From: Tubulanus polymorphus
Taxonomy: Eukaryota; Nemertea; Palaeonemertea; Tubulaniformes; Tubulanidae
DNA length: 64,000 nt
NCBI RefSeq assembly: GCF_964204645.1
Contig: NC_134029.1
Location: 9,786,850 to 9,850,849 of the forward strand
Direction: 5' to 3'
Shown one piece after another: positions 50,101 through 59,897 of this stretch. Within the stretch, counting starts at the first letter, position 1. Each line of letters opens with the position of its first letter. The translations under genes were made by a program, and so were the position numbers. Below the pieces are notes generated by a model that saw only the letters and a list, made by a program, of their open reading frames with translations, searched no databases and was not told the origin of the DNA.

Positions 50101-53100
50101 AAAGTCGACTTTTTAAAGTCGAAAAGTCGACTTATTAACTCGAAAAGTCGACTTTTTAAAGTCGAAAAGTCGACTTAATAACTCGAAAAGTCGACTAACT
50201 AAGTCGAAAAGTCGACTTACTAACTCGAAAAGTCGACTTATTAACTCGAAAAGTCGACTTACTAAGTCGAAAAGTCGACTTTTTAAAGTCGAAAAGTCGA
50301 CTTATTAACTCGAAAAGTCGACTTTTTAAAAGTCGAAAAGTCGACTTAATAACTCGAAAAGTCGACCTACTAAGTCGAAAAGTCGACTTTTTAAAGTCGA
50401 AAAGTCGACTTATTAACTCGAAAAGTCGACTTTTTAAAGTCGAAAAGTCGACTTAATAACTCGAAAAGTCGACTAACTAAGTCGAAAAGTCGACTTATTA
50501 ACTCGAAAAGTCGACTTTTTAAAGTCGAAAAGTCGACTTTTTAAAAGTCGAAAAGTCGACTTAATAACTCGGAAAGTCGACTTACTAAGTCGAAAAGTCG
50601 ACTTTTTAAAGTCGAAAAGTCGACTTATTAACTCGAAAAGTCGACTTTTTAAAGTCGAAAAGTCGACTTAATAACTCGAAAAGTCGACTAACTAAGTCGA
50701 AAAGTCGACTTACTAACTCGAAAAGTCGACTTATTAACTCGAAAAGTCGACTTTTTAAACTCGAAAAGTCGACTTTTTAAAGTCGAAAAGTCGACTTTTT
50801 AAACTCGAAAAGTCGACTTATTAAGCCGAAAAGTCGACTTTTTGAAGGGTCGACTTACTAACTCGAAAAGTCGACTTAATAACTCGAAAAGTCGACTTTT
50901 TAAAGTCGAAAAGTCGGCTTTTTAACTCGAAAAGTCGACTTACTAGGTCGAAAAGTCGACTTTTCAAAGTGAAAATAAAATGTTGTTGGCCGCATTGCTC
51001 TTCCGTATTTTACCGATCGAACGCCCAGAAAATGAATCTCAAGTCACAAATATCTCAACGCGCATGACTTGTCTATGCTCAAACTTAGATAATTACTAAC
51101 AATCAATAATTCATCATTCAATGAAAATACGATTACTGACTATTACAAAATGGCAAGAGTGCGGATTTATGTACGATTTTCGTTTTGGTTATTCTTCATA
51201 ACTTTTTGTTCGTTTACATATTATTAGCGAGATTAGCCTCGCCCTGATATTATGACTGTCTTTCCGTGCGTTATGGTCTTATAAACGATATTATAAACCA
51301 ATTGGGAATCTGGAAGAAATTACCTGCCTTGGGCTGAGAGGACACAAGTGCATGTAATGGCCACAAAATCGGCAACATCAACGAACAAGTCAGGAAACAT
51401 GACCGGCGTTTTACATGGAAACAGTGAGGTTAGCGTGATCTTCGTTGTTTGTTTTGAACTGCCAAGGCAAGGTTGAAGACGTTATATCATACGAAAGAAA
51501 ATTGACAGTATCTCACGCAAATTAGTGATAGGTAAACCAACGTCAATATAACAAAATTTGAAGATATTTCATCATATGAAGGAAAATTAATAATAGGTGA
51601 ACCAACGAAAGTAATGAAAGCGATTGGTTCGATTTGATTTAAACAAGTGATTTAGCATACTACCGTAAATTTAACGGAAAATACGGCTCCGTCTGCGAGA
51701 AGTTGTAAAAGGATTGTTGTGCGGATATTTACAGACAACCGCATTAATATCAATAAACCATATCGCGCTTCTAAATATAACCAAAAAAACAACATCCAAG
51801 GAAAACTCGGTTCAATAAGCTTTCCGTAATCCATATCAAGGAGTTTTGTTTGCTGTCGCTATGGTTACGCATCGGAATATCAAATTGCTTGATTGCAATG
51901 GCGGTTTAAAATGAATATGATCATTTTTTATCACGAAACAGAACTCTATCGATAGCGATAAATAATTCCAGTGAATCACATCAGATACATCGACTTAGGG
52001 CAAGAAAATGCAATTTGCCATCTTACATTTTGTTTCATTCAATATTAATTTTTTTTGTCCCCTACCACAAACCTTTACACATTTTGATTCCATATTGTGC
52101 CTGAATCCAACAGCCGAAATAAGTTAATTTCTTAATCACTTAATATATCATCAGTCAAATAGTGGATTCACCCGCAAATGTGAAAAAGTTTTTAAAATTT
52201 TGAAGAGCGAGGTTAGGTTGAAGAGCGAGAATATGGTGATCGCACCCAAGAAAAGATGAAAACGATTTTCTTAAAAGCCATCGATAATAAGACGAACCAT
52301 GGCGCTTTTACAATACCTAGAAATATAGGAGAACCAATTCTAAGTTAACTGAATACATTTCAAAGATTTTCACTCTCCCAGTACGTGTATTCTGTCCACC
52401 TTCCACCTAGATTCATAAATCCAGTTTCATCGGTATCACTTCCGAGATTCCTTTTCATTTTCGTTGTTCTCCAAACACATAAGTACTGACACTCGATTGA
52501 CCTATTGGAATTTCACTTTAGAAAAATCAAAGTTTAAACAAAGAAACGCCTATCACATATAAAGGAAAAATTAGTATCACAGACCATGTTGATTAGTTCT
52601 AGTCTAAATTTAGTTCTGCTGTCGAAATACAATCATTCTAAATCCAGAACATACAATTGAACTTACGTAACTAATACACACGAGAGCGATCACTCTAATA
52701 TCTAGTTTCTAAAAGTTTTCGTATCGCTTAAATGAACCATGGCGCAACTGTTTCGTGTGCAACAAGATTTTGAATACGCGATTGAAAACCACAATAATAA
52801 TCATAGAGGTCGGTGTTCTCGATTTCCAAAAAAAATCATTGATTTAGCAATGATTTCACCTCGGATAAAGCTCCGTGCAAAATATCAAATCGTCTATATT
52901 TCATCGTATAGAGATATGATGAATCGATCAATTAGTAAATATTCTAGCTAACCACGTTCGTGCGCTGGAGTTAGAATCTTCAACCTTTTTCTTTAAGTCT
53001 AAGAGCAAAAAATAATAATCCGCCACTAAAAATACGTTTGAAATCCGACCCTATCACGACAAAAAAAACGCTTCGAATCCGATCGGTTTAGAATACATCA

Positions 53101-56100
53101 GTTAAAAGTGAACTGATTTTTCTCGGAAATTGGGCGATTTCATTTGCTGCGTATTACTAACAAAAACAAACTTTTTAAGTAATTTTATAGTTTGCAATAA
53201 TAATTATCACGTAACCTTACTTGAAGATCAGTAGCGAGCCAAGACCGGCTTTTATCTTTCTACAAACTTGCGATACAGGAGAGATTGGTGGTTAGTTTCG
53301 TAGCGGTGCGTTAGTGTTATCCATTGTACTATTATTAATACCATCGATGACGTCAGCGTAAAAAGACAACTTACCGGACTGCATTGTAAATATGATAAAC
53401 GTACTGGATAAAATCCATATTGCATCGGCTGGCGGGTCATTGAGACGATTCTCCTCGGAAATCGTAGATGCGGAACTACGTGAAATGAATTCCATTATTT
53501 TGGTCGTAGTTAATGTTGACATAGTTGTTGTTGTGTTGTTGGACATTTTGGCATATTAGCTCGTCGTGTGTATCGGTTATTACACTGGCGATGATGATTA
53601 CTCAACGAATGAAGTGCCTTCGGTTTACGGCACGGCATAATAGCCAGTGAAACTCGTTTGCGATTAATACCCATCCGATAGATTTGAATATCTATCGACC
53701 GGCCATTAGTGGCACAATATCGCCTTACAATTCGTCCAAACTTCAGCCGCGTACCTTTCGATCTTTGACAAACATGATTAGCCGGTGAAATCGAATGTAT
53801 TATTCATAACGGCCGCTTTATATATAGTGTTTATCTAATCCGATGACCCGTGCTTCACCTTGTACATCCTGAAATTCCGAGAATCAAAAAATCGTGTGTA
53901 GAACAGGTTTCATGCAGCTCTTAACAATCTTATTGCATCATATGAAACATTCGATTGACGAAGACTGGATGAAATCACATAATTAACTTAATTAGCGCAT
54001 TAGAAACGTTATTGTCCGTGGTTTAGGTTCCAAAGAAAAATCGCCATCTTCAAAAATATCGAAATATTCATGGGGATAGAATGCGACTTTTGGTCGTCGA
54101 TAACGCGCACTCGCGCCGTCAAAACGATGCTGATTATTAAGAAGATTACCGTGGACGCCCAAAGGTCAACACTGAACTAATCGTTCAGAACATTTAATCC
54201 GTGACACCGTTCATATCCGATTTCAAACAAAACGTCAGTGCGCATCATTATAGGTTTGCAGTCGATTTCCGATGCGTGGAATATCGACGTGGATGCTATG
54301 TTTGTTCCTCTGCTGCACGCGTCCATTGTTATGAGGTGAAAATGCCACCATCCGTGCACCGAGAAGGCTGAGCGAAGACCGCTGTAATTAATGAGCAAAA
54401 CCCATCGTAGTTGATGATGTAACGGTTTCGAAGTTTTGACTTAATTTCATAGAAACGAACATGACATGTCATTTTCATTTCTCTAATGAAGTTTAGTCAA
54501 AACTGGAAACTGTACGAATAAACTGTTACATCATCAATTACTACCTGTGGGTTTTGCTTATCAATTCTGAAATACTAAGATTTATATCATTCGACCAGTC
54601 AGGCCGCTATAATCGTGCCTTACCAGTATTGGTGAATCCGACGTGTTGGATTGATACATCAGGTGTCATCCCTCGACGTTAAATTCCACGCGCCGTCGAT
54701 GCTTTCAATATCTTATCTTTGAAATACGTCGTAATTATCAAGACTTATAAGCACGCAGATGAATATCATCATAAAAGAATCTTGTAGGTGCAGAAAAGTA
54801 GTTTTGTCTTGTAGTCAATAGGATCAACTCCTAGGGTACAAAAGGGCGCAGGTTCTCAGAAAATACACTTAAATCTTAGCTTTTAAAGAATGTCTAATTA
54901 GCAAAGTTATGTAGATGCAAATGCATATGCAACTTCAAGGGCAATGTGTTTCACTGTGACGCTCGGGTGAGCAACGGTTTCGTCTTCTGAAACCATACGT
55001 ATCTTAAAACGTGTTTCAATTTCGCATGACGAATCATGGTGTACGTATATGAACATCTAAGAACAAATTAGTATGGTAAACTAAGATACCTAACTGGTTG
55101 ATGTTGGTTGATGGATAGTCTCCTTGGAAGCTTCGCAAGGTTTTGCTATTTTAATACAATCGATATATTCTCTCTCTCTCAAAAAGCAGATTGCTCAACT
55201 AAACGATAGAAAGGTTTTAAATGGAAAGTACCCTAAAATACGCAAAAGAAACCATCAATTAAATCTAATATAATCAGTGCGAAACCCTAAAACAGCCTTT
55301 TCAGCGGCCGAAGTTTTTCTTTGTTTCCGTTCATCATATTCTGACTTCCGACCTAAGACTTATAGAAGATAGAACCACTTAATCAGAGGATGAGATAAAA
55401 TACAGACTGGCGATCACGTCTTGTGGTCTAAAGAGTTTTCAATATTCAGATATATTTTGGCCACAAGGGAAAATGTTCGGAGGGAAAATGCGCAGATTGA
55501 AAATGTCCTGGGTTCATTAAAATTTGGACCGATATACTATAACCACTTAATCAAACAAATGATTCACGTAGAAAATCGTTATCTTTACCTATGCTTCATA
55601 GAGGAGCAAGCAGAGCCATTAAAATTGGCACCGTTATGTATAACCAAGACTGCCTGTAAAAATCATCAAAAGCAAGGAACTAGACTGAGGCAAACACAAT
55701 GTGCCAACGACCGTTTTTGTTAATGGTGGGCAACATACATCGATCTATAAATCAGATCCCATGGTTTATAGGAATACCGGTTGCTACTCTGGGCTCCTGG
55801 GCCCCGTTGCACAGTCGTGACTTAAGTCCAAAAGTGGTCTCAAATCTTAAGACTGGTCTTAAGTTGTTAGATTGGCTATAGAACTAAGTTGGTCTTAGAC
55901 TGGTCTTAGGTCTAAGCCATGACTATGCAACCGATCCCTGATATATTTCCACCTATAGGGGTGCTGAAGTTTTTGATGCATTTCAATAGTTTTTTTTATG
56001 ATGTTACCTAGCAACGGTGATTTGAAATTGATCCAACAGGATGTTAAGAATATCCGATAATTTAAGATCTTCGGACTAAATAAGCAAATCTTATACTCCT

Positions 56101-58023
56101 TTCTTCGCATCGCACGAATACAGTAATTGATTTTAGAATCTTTCAAATATCAATCAATTATGAAAAACGCTATCATAGCTATCGTAACATTTCTCTCCAG
56201 GTTTCCGCATGGAGGAAGGCGTATTTGACGTAAAATGAATGTGTGGTGTCGAAAATTCCACTGGTTATACAAAAAATAAAAACTGAACAAACACTATGTG
56301 GCTACAATGCTCTCTGCCATACAAATGCGGGAAGCTAACGGTCCGGATTTACTTTGATGTCGTCAAGCCTGCCATTTACCATTTATTAGTTTATGACCTT
56401 TACGATGACGTTACACTATTAACGAAGGTGTGGCTAGCAGCCGCTGTTTCCCTTAGATCGTGTTAAGAAGATTTTAGGATTTTCGTGCGTGATGCGTATG
56501 GTAATGATCATTATTGAGATTGAGGCGTACAGCAAGAAATACACGAAACAAAAAAAGCAAAATACGGACTTTGTATTAATTTTCTATGCTTAGTTCGTCT
56601 GCATCGCCCTGCACATAGAAACAAGAAACAAACTTGAATGGCATCAACATGTCGGCGGTTTTGATTTGATCCGTTCGTTGTCGATGATTAGTTACTGTAT
56701 GAGAGCGTTTCATTTTTAGCTACACGGCTATCGCACACTCGCGCAAAGCTATTGAAAAACACGCTTCTTGTGATATCGAAACTAACCTACGAAACGGCTT
56801 TTGGCCAAGCGATGCTTTTTTGTATCGGAGAACCGCATACAAGCGCAAGCAAGCTGGAAAATATGTTTCATGTTTCGTGTTTCTTTCTCAAAGTGTGCAC
56901 TGTGAATAAATCCAGATCTGAATGCACGTATATCGCGATTAGATTCCAACAGATGGAAAGCTAAAGGCTATTCTTATTGGAGTTGCACATTCGAAAAAGC
57001 AAATACGGTTTGTTTTCTTTTATGATAGGCGATTGAAAGTACAAATCGTAAAATCCCGAAACAAGCGTCAATAATTGCATAACGGAATGACAGCCCCTTA
57101 GGTCCGAGCGCCAAAATGTGTCTTCGTAGTAACCAATTTTTACAGCGCATGACCTTGATAGCGCATAAAAAGGCACCGAAGAAACATCACGTAGGCCTGC
57201 TAATGAAAAATAACCTTTTGAGCCATGAATATCAGCGGGATCGATGCTATAATAAAGTGTCCCCTTTAAATTCGCTCCTTTCATGAAATGTGACAGAAAA
57301 TAGTCAAAGAAGGTACATCTTCCTGAGCCCAATTAGCTAATTAGTTTTTCTCTTAATACGCACATATTCGCAACGATGACATTTTGTTTTCAAATACACC
57401 TAGGCGTGAATATACGATCAACAAATAATCAGAATGAATACGACTCACTATCCGGTGGCTCTGAATCGCTTCTCAGCTTCAAACGAACGATACACGATAA
57501 TTCAAAGGTAATTCGAACGATATGAACTTTCGTTATATTCTCGGAGTCCGCATGCATCGATGCCGAGCTAACAACGGAATACGACTCGTATTGACTACAG
57601 AAAGTCCCGATGGGGTAACTAAGATGCAAGACGTTTCACGAGAAAGTACGAATTAATGTGCATTTCAATAGTCATAGTAGAATATTCAAGTACTAGCATT
57701 AGAAAAAAATGCGAAGCAAGATCTGATAAAAATCACTAAGTCTCGTCGGAAAATGAACGTATATCGATGAACACTGTAATCTTACCTGATTGCATTGTGA
57801 AGATGATAAAAGCGCTAGTGAGGATCCAAGTGGCGTCGTCATGGGTAACATTATGCGTCGATACTCGAATACCTTCTGTTTCGTCCATCTGATCCTCGAC
57901 GACTGCCCTCTTCCGTCGACGAGACTGGTCGCCGACACCCGCGAAAGTGTAAGACCTTGTTTCCTTAACCAGTAACGCGTACAATAAACAAAACACGAGA
58001 ACAAATCTACTTCGAGCAGCCAT
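34154..58023 (-). CDS. Ammonium transporter, Amt family (gene span, three alternative first exons)
   Basis: Shared exons in transcription order: 45093-45356, 44505-44793, 39639-39710, 39024-39083, 38544-38620, 38093-38206, 36793-36914 and 34154-35146, preceded by one of 57786-58023, 53375-53546 or 46478-46610. All junctions have GT/AG and all phases agree. The predicted proteins are 742, 720 and 707 residues. The Amt signatures appear in order: FTMQSGFGLLESGSV, NIMVKNAADVIFGG, TTIVSGAMAERIK, GAGPVHLVGG with the first twin histidine, WGWLGFNCGSTFG, IDDPVG|VVPVHCLAGMW with the second twin histidine, and GGLFYSGHWRQLGVQ. These proteins form trimeric plasma-membrane channels or transporters for ammonium. 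The sequence is of Amt type, not the Rh type. The C-terminal tail is unusually long (about 270 residues after the core). Confidence 0.95.
35147..36792 (-). other. Intron of the ammonium transporter
   Basis: Between the last two exons. No other gene or clear repeat was recognised; plus-strand open frames at 35.8-36.2 kb show no family resemblance. Confidence 0.7.
36793..36914 (-). CDS. Ammonium transporter exon with second twin histidine
   Basis: 2 + 120 nt, acceptor ATTTTAG, donor GTAAGG. It encodes VVPVHCLAGMWSVLVPGLFA and RLDEYREALSQPHANGGLFY. The His of PVHCLAGMW is the second of the pore-lining twin histidines. Confidence 0.93.
38093..38206 (-). CDS. Ammonium transporter exon, EPWEG to IDDPVG
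   Basis: 2 + 111 + 1 nt, acceptor TTCTAG, donor GTAAGT. It encodes FCALAEPWEGYIIGVIGATI and AVLCEIILVKLKIDDPV. ExW near the start and DDPVG at the end are family landmarks. Confidence 0.93.
38544..38620 (-). CDS. Ammonium transporter exon, NGILGSLVGIT
   Basis: 1 + 75 + 1 nt, acceptor ATTTCAG, donor GTATAC. It encodes YILLKRKFNIAFTINGILGS and LVGIT; the NGILG(A/S)LVxIT block is conserved in Amt proteins. Confidence 0.92.
39024..39083 (-). CDS. Ammonium transporter micro-exon, 60 bp
   Basis: 1 + 57 + 2 nt, acceptor CTTCAG, donor GTGAGT. It encodes SAVSTITASMAGGMVGMLV, part of a membrane helix. It is too short to stand out as an open frame, and was found by phase and family order. Confidence 0.9.
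39390..39535. repeat. Partial relative of the 24.4-kb foldback element
   Basis: Contains TTTTAACG(C/T)(C/G)(C/A)C-type words in both orientations and ends in GGCCGAATCAGCCACCA, matching the right end of the element at 24437-24690. The left end is absent or degraded. Confidence 0.5.
39639..39710 (-). CDS. Ammonium transporter exon, GWLGFNCGSTFG
   Basis: 1 + 69 + 2 nt, acceptor TTGCAG, donor GTAAGT. It encodes WGWLGFNCGSTFGISGMKWK and LAA; WxGFNxGST is an Amt signature. It lies just downstream, in transcription order, of the intron that holds the LINE. Confidence 0.93.
39851..41243 (+). pseudogene. LINE ORF1: zinc-knuckle and SGNH-esterase-like protein, frameshifted
   Basis: Two overlapping frames (39851-40150 and 40137-41243) read as one protein with a frameshift near 40140-40150. 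The N-terminal part may be an RNA-recognition-like fold. Next come two CCHC-type knuckles (CQLCLNCDHNSSNC and CHNCKSADHFKRDC). Then follows an SGNH/GDSL hydrolase-like domain: VVIIGDSNMRDL carries the Ser, IVHIGTND the Asn/Asp block and GIHLNELG the catalytic His. Such an esterase domain in ORF1 is typical of the CR1 lineage. It is out of frame, so the copy probably cannot make full ORF1 protein. Confidence 0.85.
41261..44181 (+). pseudogene. LINE ORF2: endonuclease and reverse transcriptase, one frameshift
   Basis: The frame 41261-43591 (776 codons) continues in another frame to 44181. The apurinic-type endonuclease occupies roughly residues 25-245: FHSNIRSAKKN, GLTETWTD, LLGDFNIDFG and SDHYPIFA. 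The reverse transcriptase covers about residues 470-776: YRPISVLPSISKILEKI, QFGFRKNYSTTLAL, FIDLSKAFDTLKFDIL, GVPQGSILGP and the catalytic FADD near residue 701. The C-terminal domain is in the second frame: HSHLDYANVIWG, LQKRAIRTV and WNNLPSEL. A single-base loss near 43585 breaks the frame; otherwise it looks young. Confidence 0.9.
44505..44793 (-). CDS. Ammonium transporter exon with first twin histidine
   Basis: 2 + 285 + 2 nt, acceptor ATTTCAG, donor GTCAGT (phase requires this donor rather than the nearby GTATTT). It encodes AMAERIKLEAYIVFSLLNTL, then VFCFPAHWVWAKHGWLFE, LGFIDIAGAGPVHLVGGTTG, LIATLMLKPRRGRFD and NALLGMFML. The Asp of DIAGAG and the His of GPVHLVGG are the conserved recruitment aspartate and first pore histidine. 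Confidence 0.95.
45093..45356 (-). CDS. Ammonium transporter exon 2 (first shared exon)
   Basis: 2 + 261 + 1 nt, acceptor ATTTCAG, donor GTAAGC. It encodes FGLLESGSVTPKNEVNIMVK, NAADVIFGGFTYWIFGYAFS, FGETWSNPFTGWGNFF and SKFFFQASFATTATTIVS. All three candidate first exons end in the phase and residue (first base of Gly) that this exon needs. Confidence 0.95.
45357..46477 (-). other. Intron between shared exon 2 and first exon C
   Basis: Short (1.1 kb) intron. No other structure was recognised. Confidence 0.6.
46478..46610 (-). CDS. Ammonium transporter, alternative first exon C (proximal)
   Basis: ATG at 46608-46610, with an in-frame TAA three codons upstream. It encodes MPRCVNWTCDSCIANNSSLE, TSDDFSNDVSWILSCSFVIF and TMQS plus the first base of Gly; the donor is GTGGGTGAG. 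WILSCSFVIFTMQSG is the first Amt membrane segment. The predicted extracellular N-terminus is short, has three cysteines before the membrane segment, and has N-glycosylation sequons (NWT, NNS, NSS). It was found by scanning for the FTMQSG end, since no long open frame marks it. Confidence 0.82.
46611..49116 (-). other. Intronic/upstream region between first exons C and B
   Basis: No gene recognised. It would contain the promoter of first exon C if that exon has its own; no motif can be singled out. Confidence 0.45.
49125..51005. mobile_element. 1.9-kb foldback element with arms of GTCGAC palindrome arrays
   Basis: The ends are inverted repeats that begin TACGGAAGAGCAATGCGGCC and match perfectly for about 75 bp (GGAAGAGC through CTAGTAAGTCGAC) before passing into arrays. 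The left arm (about 49169-49392) and right arm (about 50095-50964) consist of a ~22-bp unit centred on AAAAGTCGACTT. The unique centre (about 49393-50094) is not coding. The 8-bp direct repeat TATTTTAC flanks it at 49117-49124 and 51006-51013, although the exact element ends are ambiguous by two bases. The element lies between first exons B and C of the ammonium transporter. Confidence 0.85.
50095..50964. repeat. GTCGAC palindrome array, right arm
   Basis: Roughly 40 tandem copies of a ~22-bp unit, CGAAAAGTCGACTT plus a variable spacer (TTTAAAGT, ATTAACT, AATAACT or ACTAAGT). The spacers recur in the same order, giving a higher-order repeat of five units (about 109 bp) at about 50106, 50275, 50384 and 50599. 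Every unit is itself close to palindromic, so each arm can fold locally as well as with the opposite arm. Confidence 0.9.
51014..53374 (-). other. Region between the foldback element and first exon B
   Basis: No gene or clear repeat recognised. Confidence 0.45.
53375..53546 (-). CDS. Ammonium transporter, alternative first exon B (middle)
   Basis: ATG at 53544-53546, with an in-frame TAA four codons upstream. 171 + 1 nt, donor GTAAGT. It encodes MSNNTTTTMSTLTTTKIMEF, ISRSSASTISEENRLNDPPA and DAIWILSSTFIIFTMQS. The N-terminus is Ser/Thr-rich with NNT/NTT sequons and no hydrophobic leader. It ends in the same phase and residue as first exons A and C. Confidence 0.88.
53547..54385 (-). other. 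Upstream of first exon B
   Basis: No structure recognised; a promoter for first exon B could lie here. Confidence 0.35.
54386..54566. mobile_element. MITE, GAGCAAAACCCA family, copy 1
   Basis: 181-bp foldback. AATTAATGAGCAAAACCCA at the left and GGGTTTTGCTTATCAATT at the right are inverted, and pairing continues inward through GATGATGTAAC/GTTACATCATC and AGTTTTGACT/AGTCAAAACT to a central ACATGACATGTCAT palindrome. A shorter relative lies at 59767-59897. Confidence 0.72.
54567..55803. other. No gene recognised
   Basis: Intronic to the distal transcript of the ammonium transporter. Open frames in this interval show no family resemblance. Confidence 0.4.
55804..55933. mobile_element. MITE, GGTTCCATAGTC family, inverted second copy
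   Basis: CCGTTGCACAGTCGTGACTT at the left and GACTATGCAACCG at the right are inverted ends. The reverse complement matches the element at 22622-22738 through GCATAGTCATGGCTTAGAC and TATAGCCAATCTAACAACTT. Confidence 0.7.
55934..57785 (-). other. Intron downstream of first exon A
   Basis: No gene or clear repeat recognised. Confidence 0.45.
57786..58023 (-). CDS. Ammonium transporter, alternative first exon A (distal)
   Basis: ATG at 58021-58023, preceded in frame by TAA three codons upstream. 237 + 1 nt, donor GTAAG. It encodes MAARSRFVLVFCLLYALLVK, a signal-peptide-like leader, then a hydrophilic stretch with a basic RRRKR cluster (possible furin-type site) and an NVT sequon, and finally DDATWILTSAFIIFTMQS. 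The latter is the first membrane segment. Of the three first exons it has the longest N-terminus and the only predicted leader. Confidence 0.92.
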
Positions 58024-59766
58024 GTCAAAGACTTATCGCTCGCGGTATCGCTTCAGAGGAACCAACGTCACGGAAATTAATAATGGCTCGGTTTCATTCA
58101 GACTGTTGACATTGTCGTGAAAGGCAAACCTCGTTCTGTTGGAACGAGGAACGTCGTCTGTGGACATGCGCGTTTATCAATTTCGTTGACCAGCGATAGT
58201 TTTTCCGAGAACACTGCACCCTTTGTAGTTCGATAACCTGCAACGTGTCGTTTGGCTTCACAACGTCTCGTGTAGTGGATCACCTGACGAGGGAGCGTAT
58301 ATGATATGCGGCTCTCCAGAATCCATTTTCTTCCACTTTATTACGTAGACAAAAAACCGAACCAACGCAAGAGAATAATCACGACCTCAAACTATCTACC
58401 TAGCGTTACGCGATAAGCGACGGGCTTGCAGAATCGCTTGAATATATCTTAATGGATTTGAGCGTGTTGTGAGAAGCTAGACAAACAAACACGCTTCCAT
58501 CAATCAATGGTGATGCCATAATATTTCTATGCAGCAGATTCCCTAGAAAATGTCTCTCACAAAAGCAATCGGCAATAATCAGACGAGCAAAATGATAAAA
58601 ATCGTGTATGTATCAATGTAAATTCATGAGTATTCATTTTGAATGTGCGCGGACTTATTGCGAGGTGTAGTTTGTGTCCTCGGGTCGATTTCATCGAATA
58701 TACGGAGTCCACGTACTCGGCAGCACGGGTTCAATTCAATTCATTAAGCCATAGAGACCAACTGATTGAATAGATGTTATTACACCCGGTTTAATGCACG
58801 ACTTTCATATGACTGTATGAAAAGCACGCTAAGCACAAAAAACCAACGGGAAACGGATCTGGTGAAAACTACAGATGAAAGCGTTGATGGTTATACCAGA
58901 GTAGTACGTATTTCCGTTCACGGTTCACACTTGAATCACGCCTAATTATAAACAAGCTGATTGAAAATGAATCAAACAAGATTCGGTTAATGACTTTGGC
59001 TGGACATGCAATGAACTGTTGTACCGATAAACAATGCGATACGGAGAAGGGAGGGTACTGCTGTATTGAACTTGATGTCTCTGTATGACTTAACGGACCG
59101 AACTGGCTACATCATCGATTTGTAAAGCGTGAAAAGAATCTTCAATAATTAATGACGGATCGAATCATCGACGGATCGAATCACTTGTGGAAACTAATTA
59201 ATCGTTGTTTGATTGCCTTATTTACGTGTGAGATTTCTGTTTGGGTTTCACGCTAGGTTATTGATTTGATGTGTAATCTATTTTCAACGTCTCTGTCCTT
59301 TCAACGGATGCGGTGACAATCAAAAACGTTTTCTTCGCCTACAACGAGATCATTATCACGTTTTGAATACATCCGACGTGTGTCATCTTCCCAATACACG
59401 GGGAACCTCCATTAGGTATTCTAACCAGATCTCTTTCCGAGTCTGTCAAGATGAAAAGTTTACGGTAGGCCGCATTATCATTCAACGTTGTACGGTGTAT
59501 TCGTATAGAAAGATTCAGCATTCTTGGGAAAGAGCCCTGTATTGATAATGTGTAATCCTATGTCCGGATACCAGTGAATTTATGGTAACATAACTCAACG
59601 TAGGAGAGAGAAAAACCGAAAAGGGAACACGTATTTCAGTGAGAAATCGTATTTTGTTTTTTTTCTTGTCTCGTGATACCATCGCGTTTGAAAAGGGACC
59701 TGAAATCTGAATGATTTCCAACGTTTGCATCAATGTAAACGTCTCATTTCCCCAGGGACTGTTAAC
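58024..59766. other. Upstream region of the ammonium transporter
   Basis: Should contain the distal promoter. No TATA box or other motif can be assigned with confidence, and no gene is recognised. Confidence 0.4.
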
Positions 59767-59897
59767 TCAAGAGTAAAAACCCGCAGTTGATATTAAAGCG
59801 TTTATTGTCTGGCAGTTTCGGAGTTTATCTAAACTCCGTCTTCAGAGAAACCAAAATCATTTTGGCTTAAATATCAATTGTGGGTTTTTGCTTGTCA
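59767..59897. mobile_element. MITE, GAGCAAAACCCA family, copy 2
   Basis: TCAAGAGTAAAAACCCGCAG at the left and GTGGGTTTTTGCTTGTCA at the right are inverted ends, extended by GTTGATATTAAA / TTAAATATCAA. The centre holds a hairpin, CGGAGTTTA-TC-TAAACTCCG (59819-59838). The ends match the 181-bp element at 54386. Confidence 0.65.

Noticed and set aside
49352-50178. Regular array at 49-51 kb considered as a CRISPR array or a protein repeat
   Set aside because: Units are about 22 bp with near-identical spacers and are palindromic; the host is eukaryotic and the array sits inside inverted terminal repeats, so it is transposon satellite.
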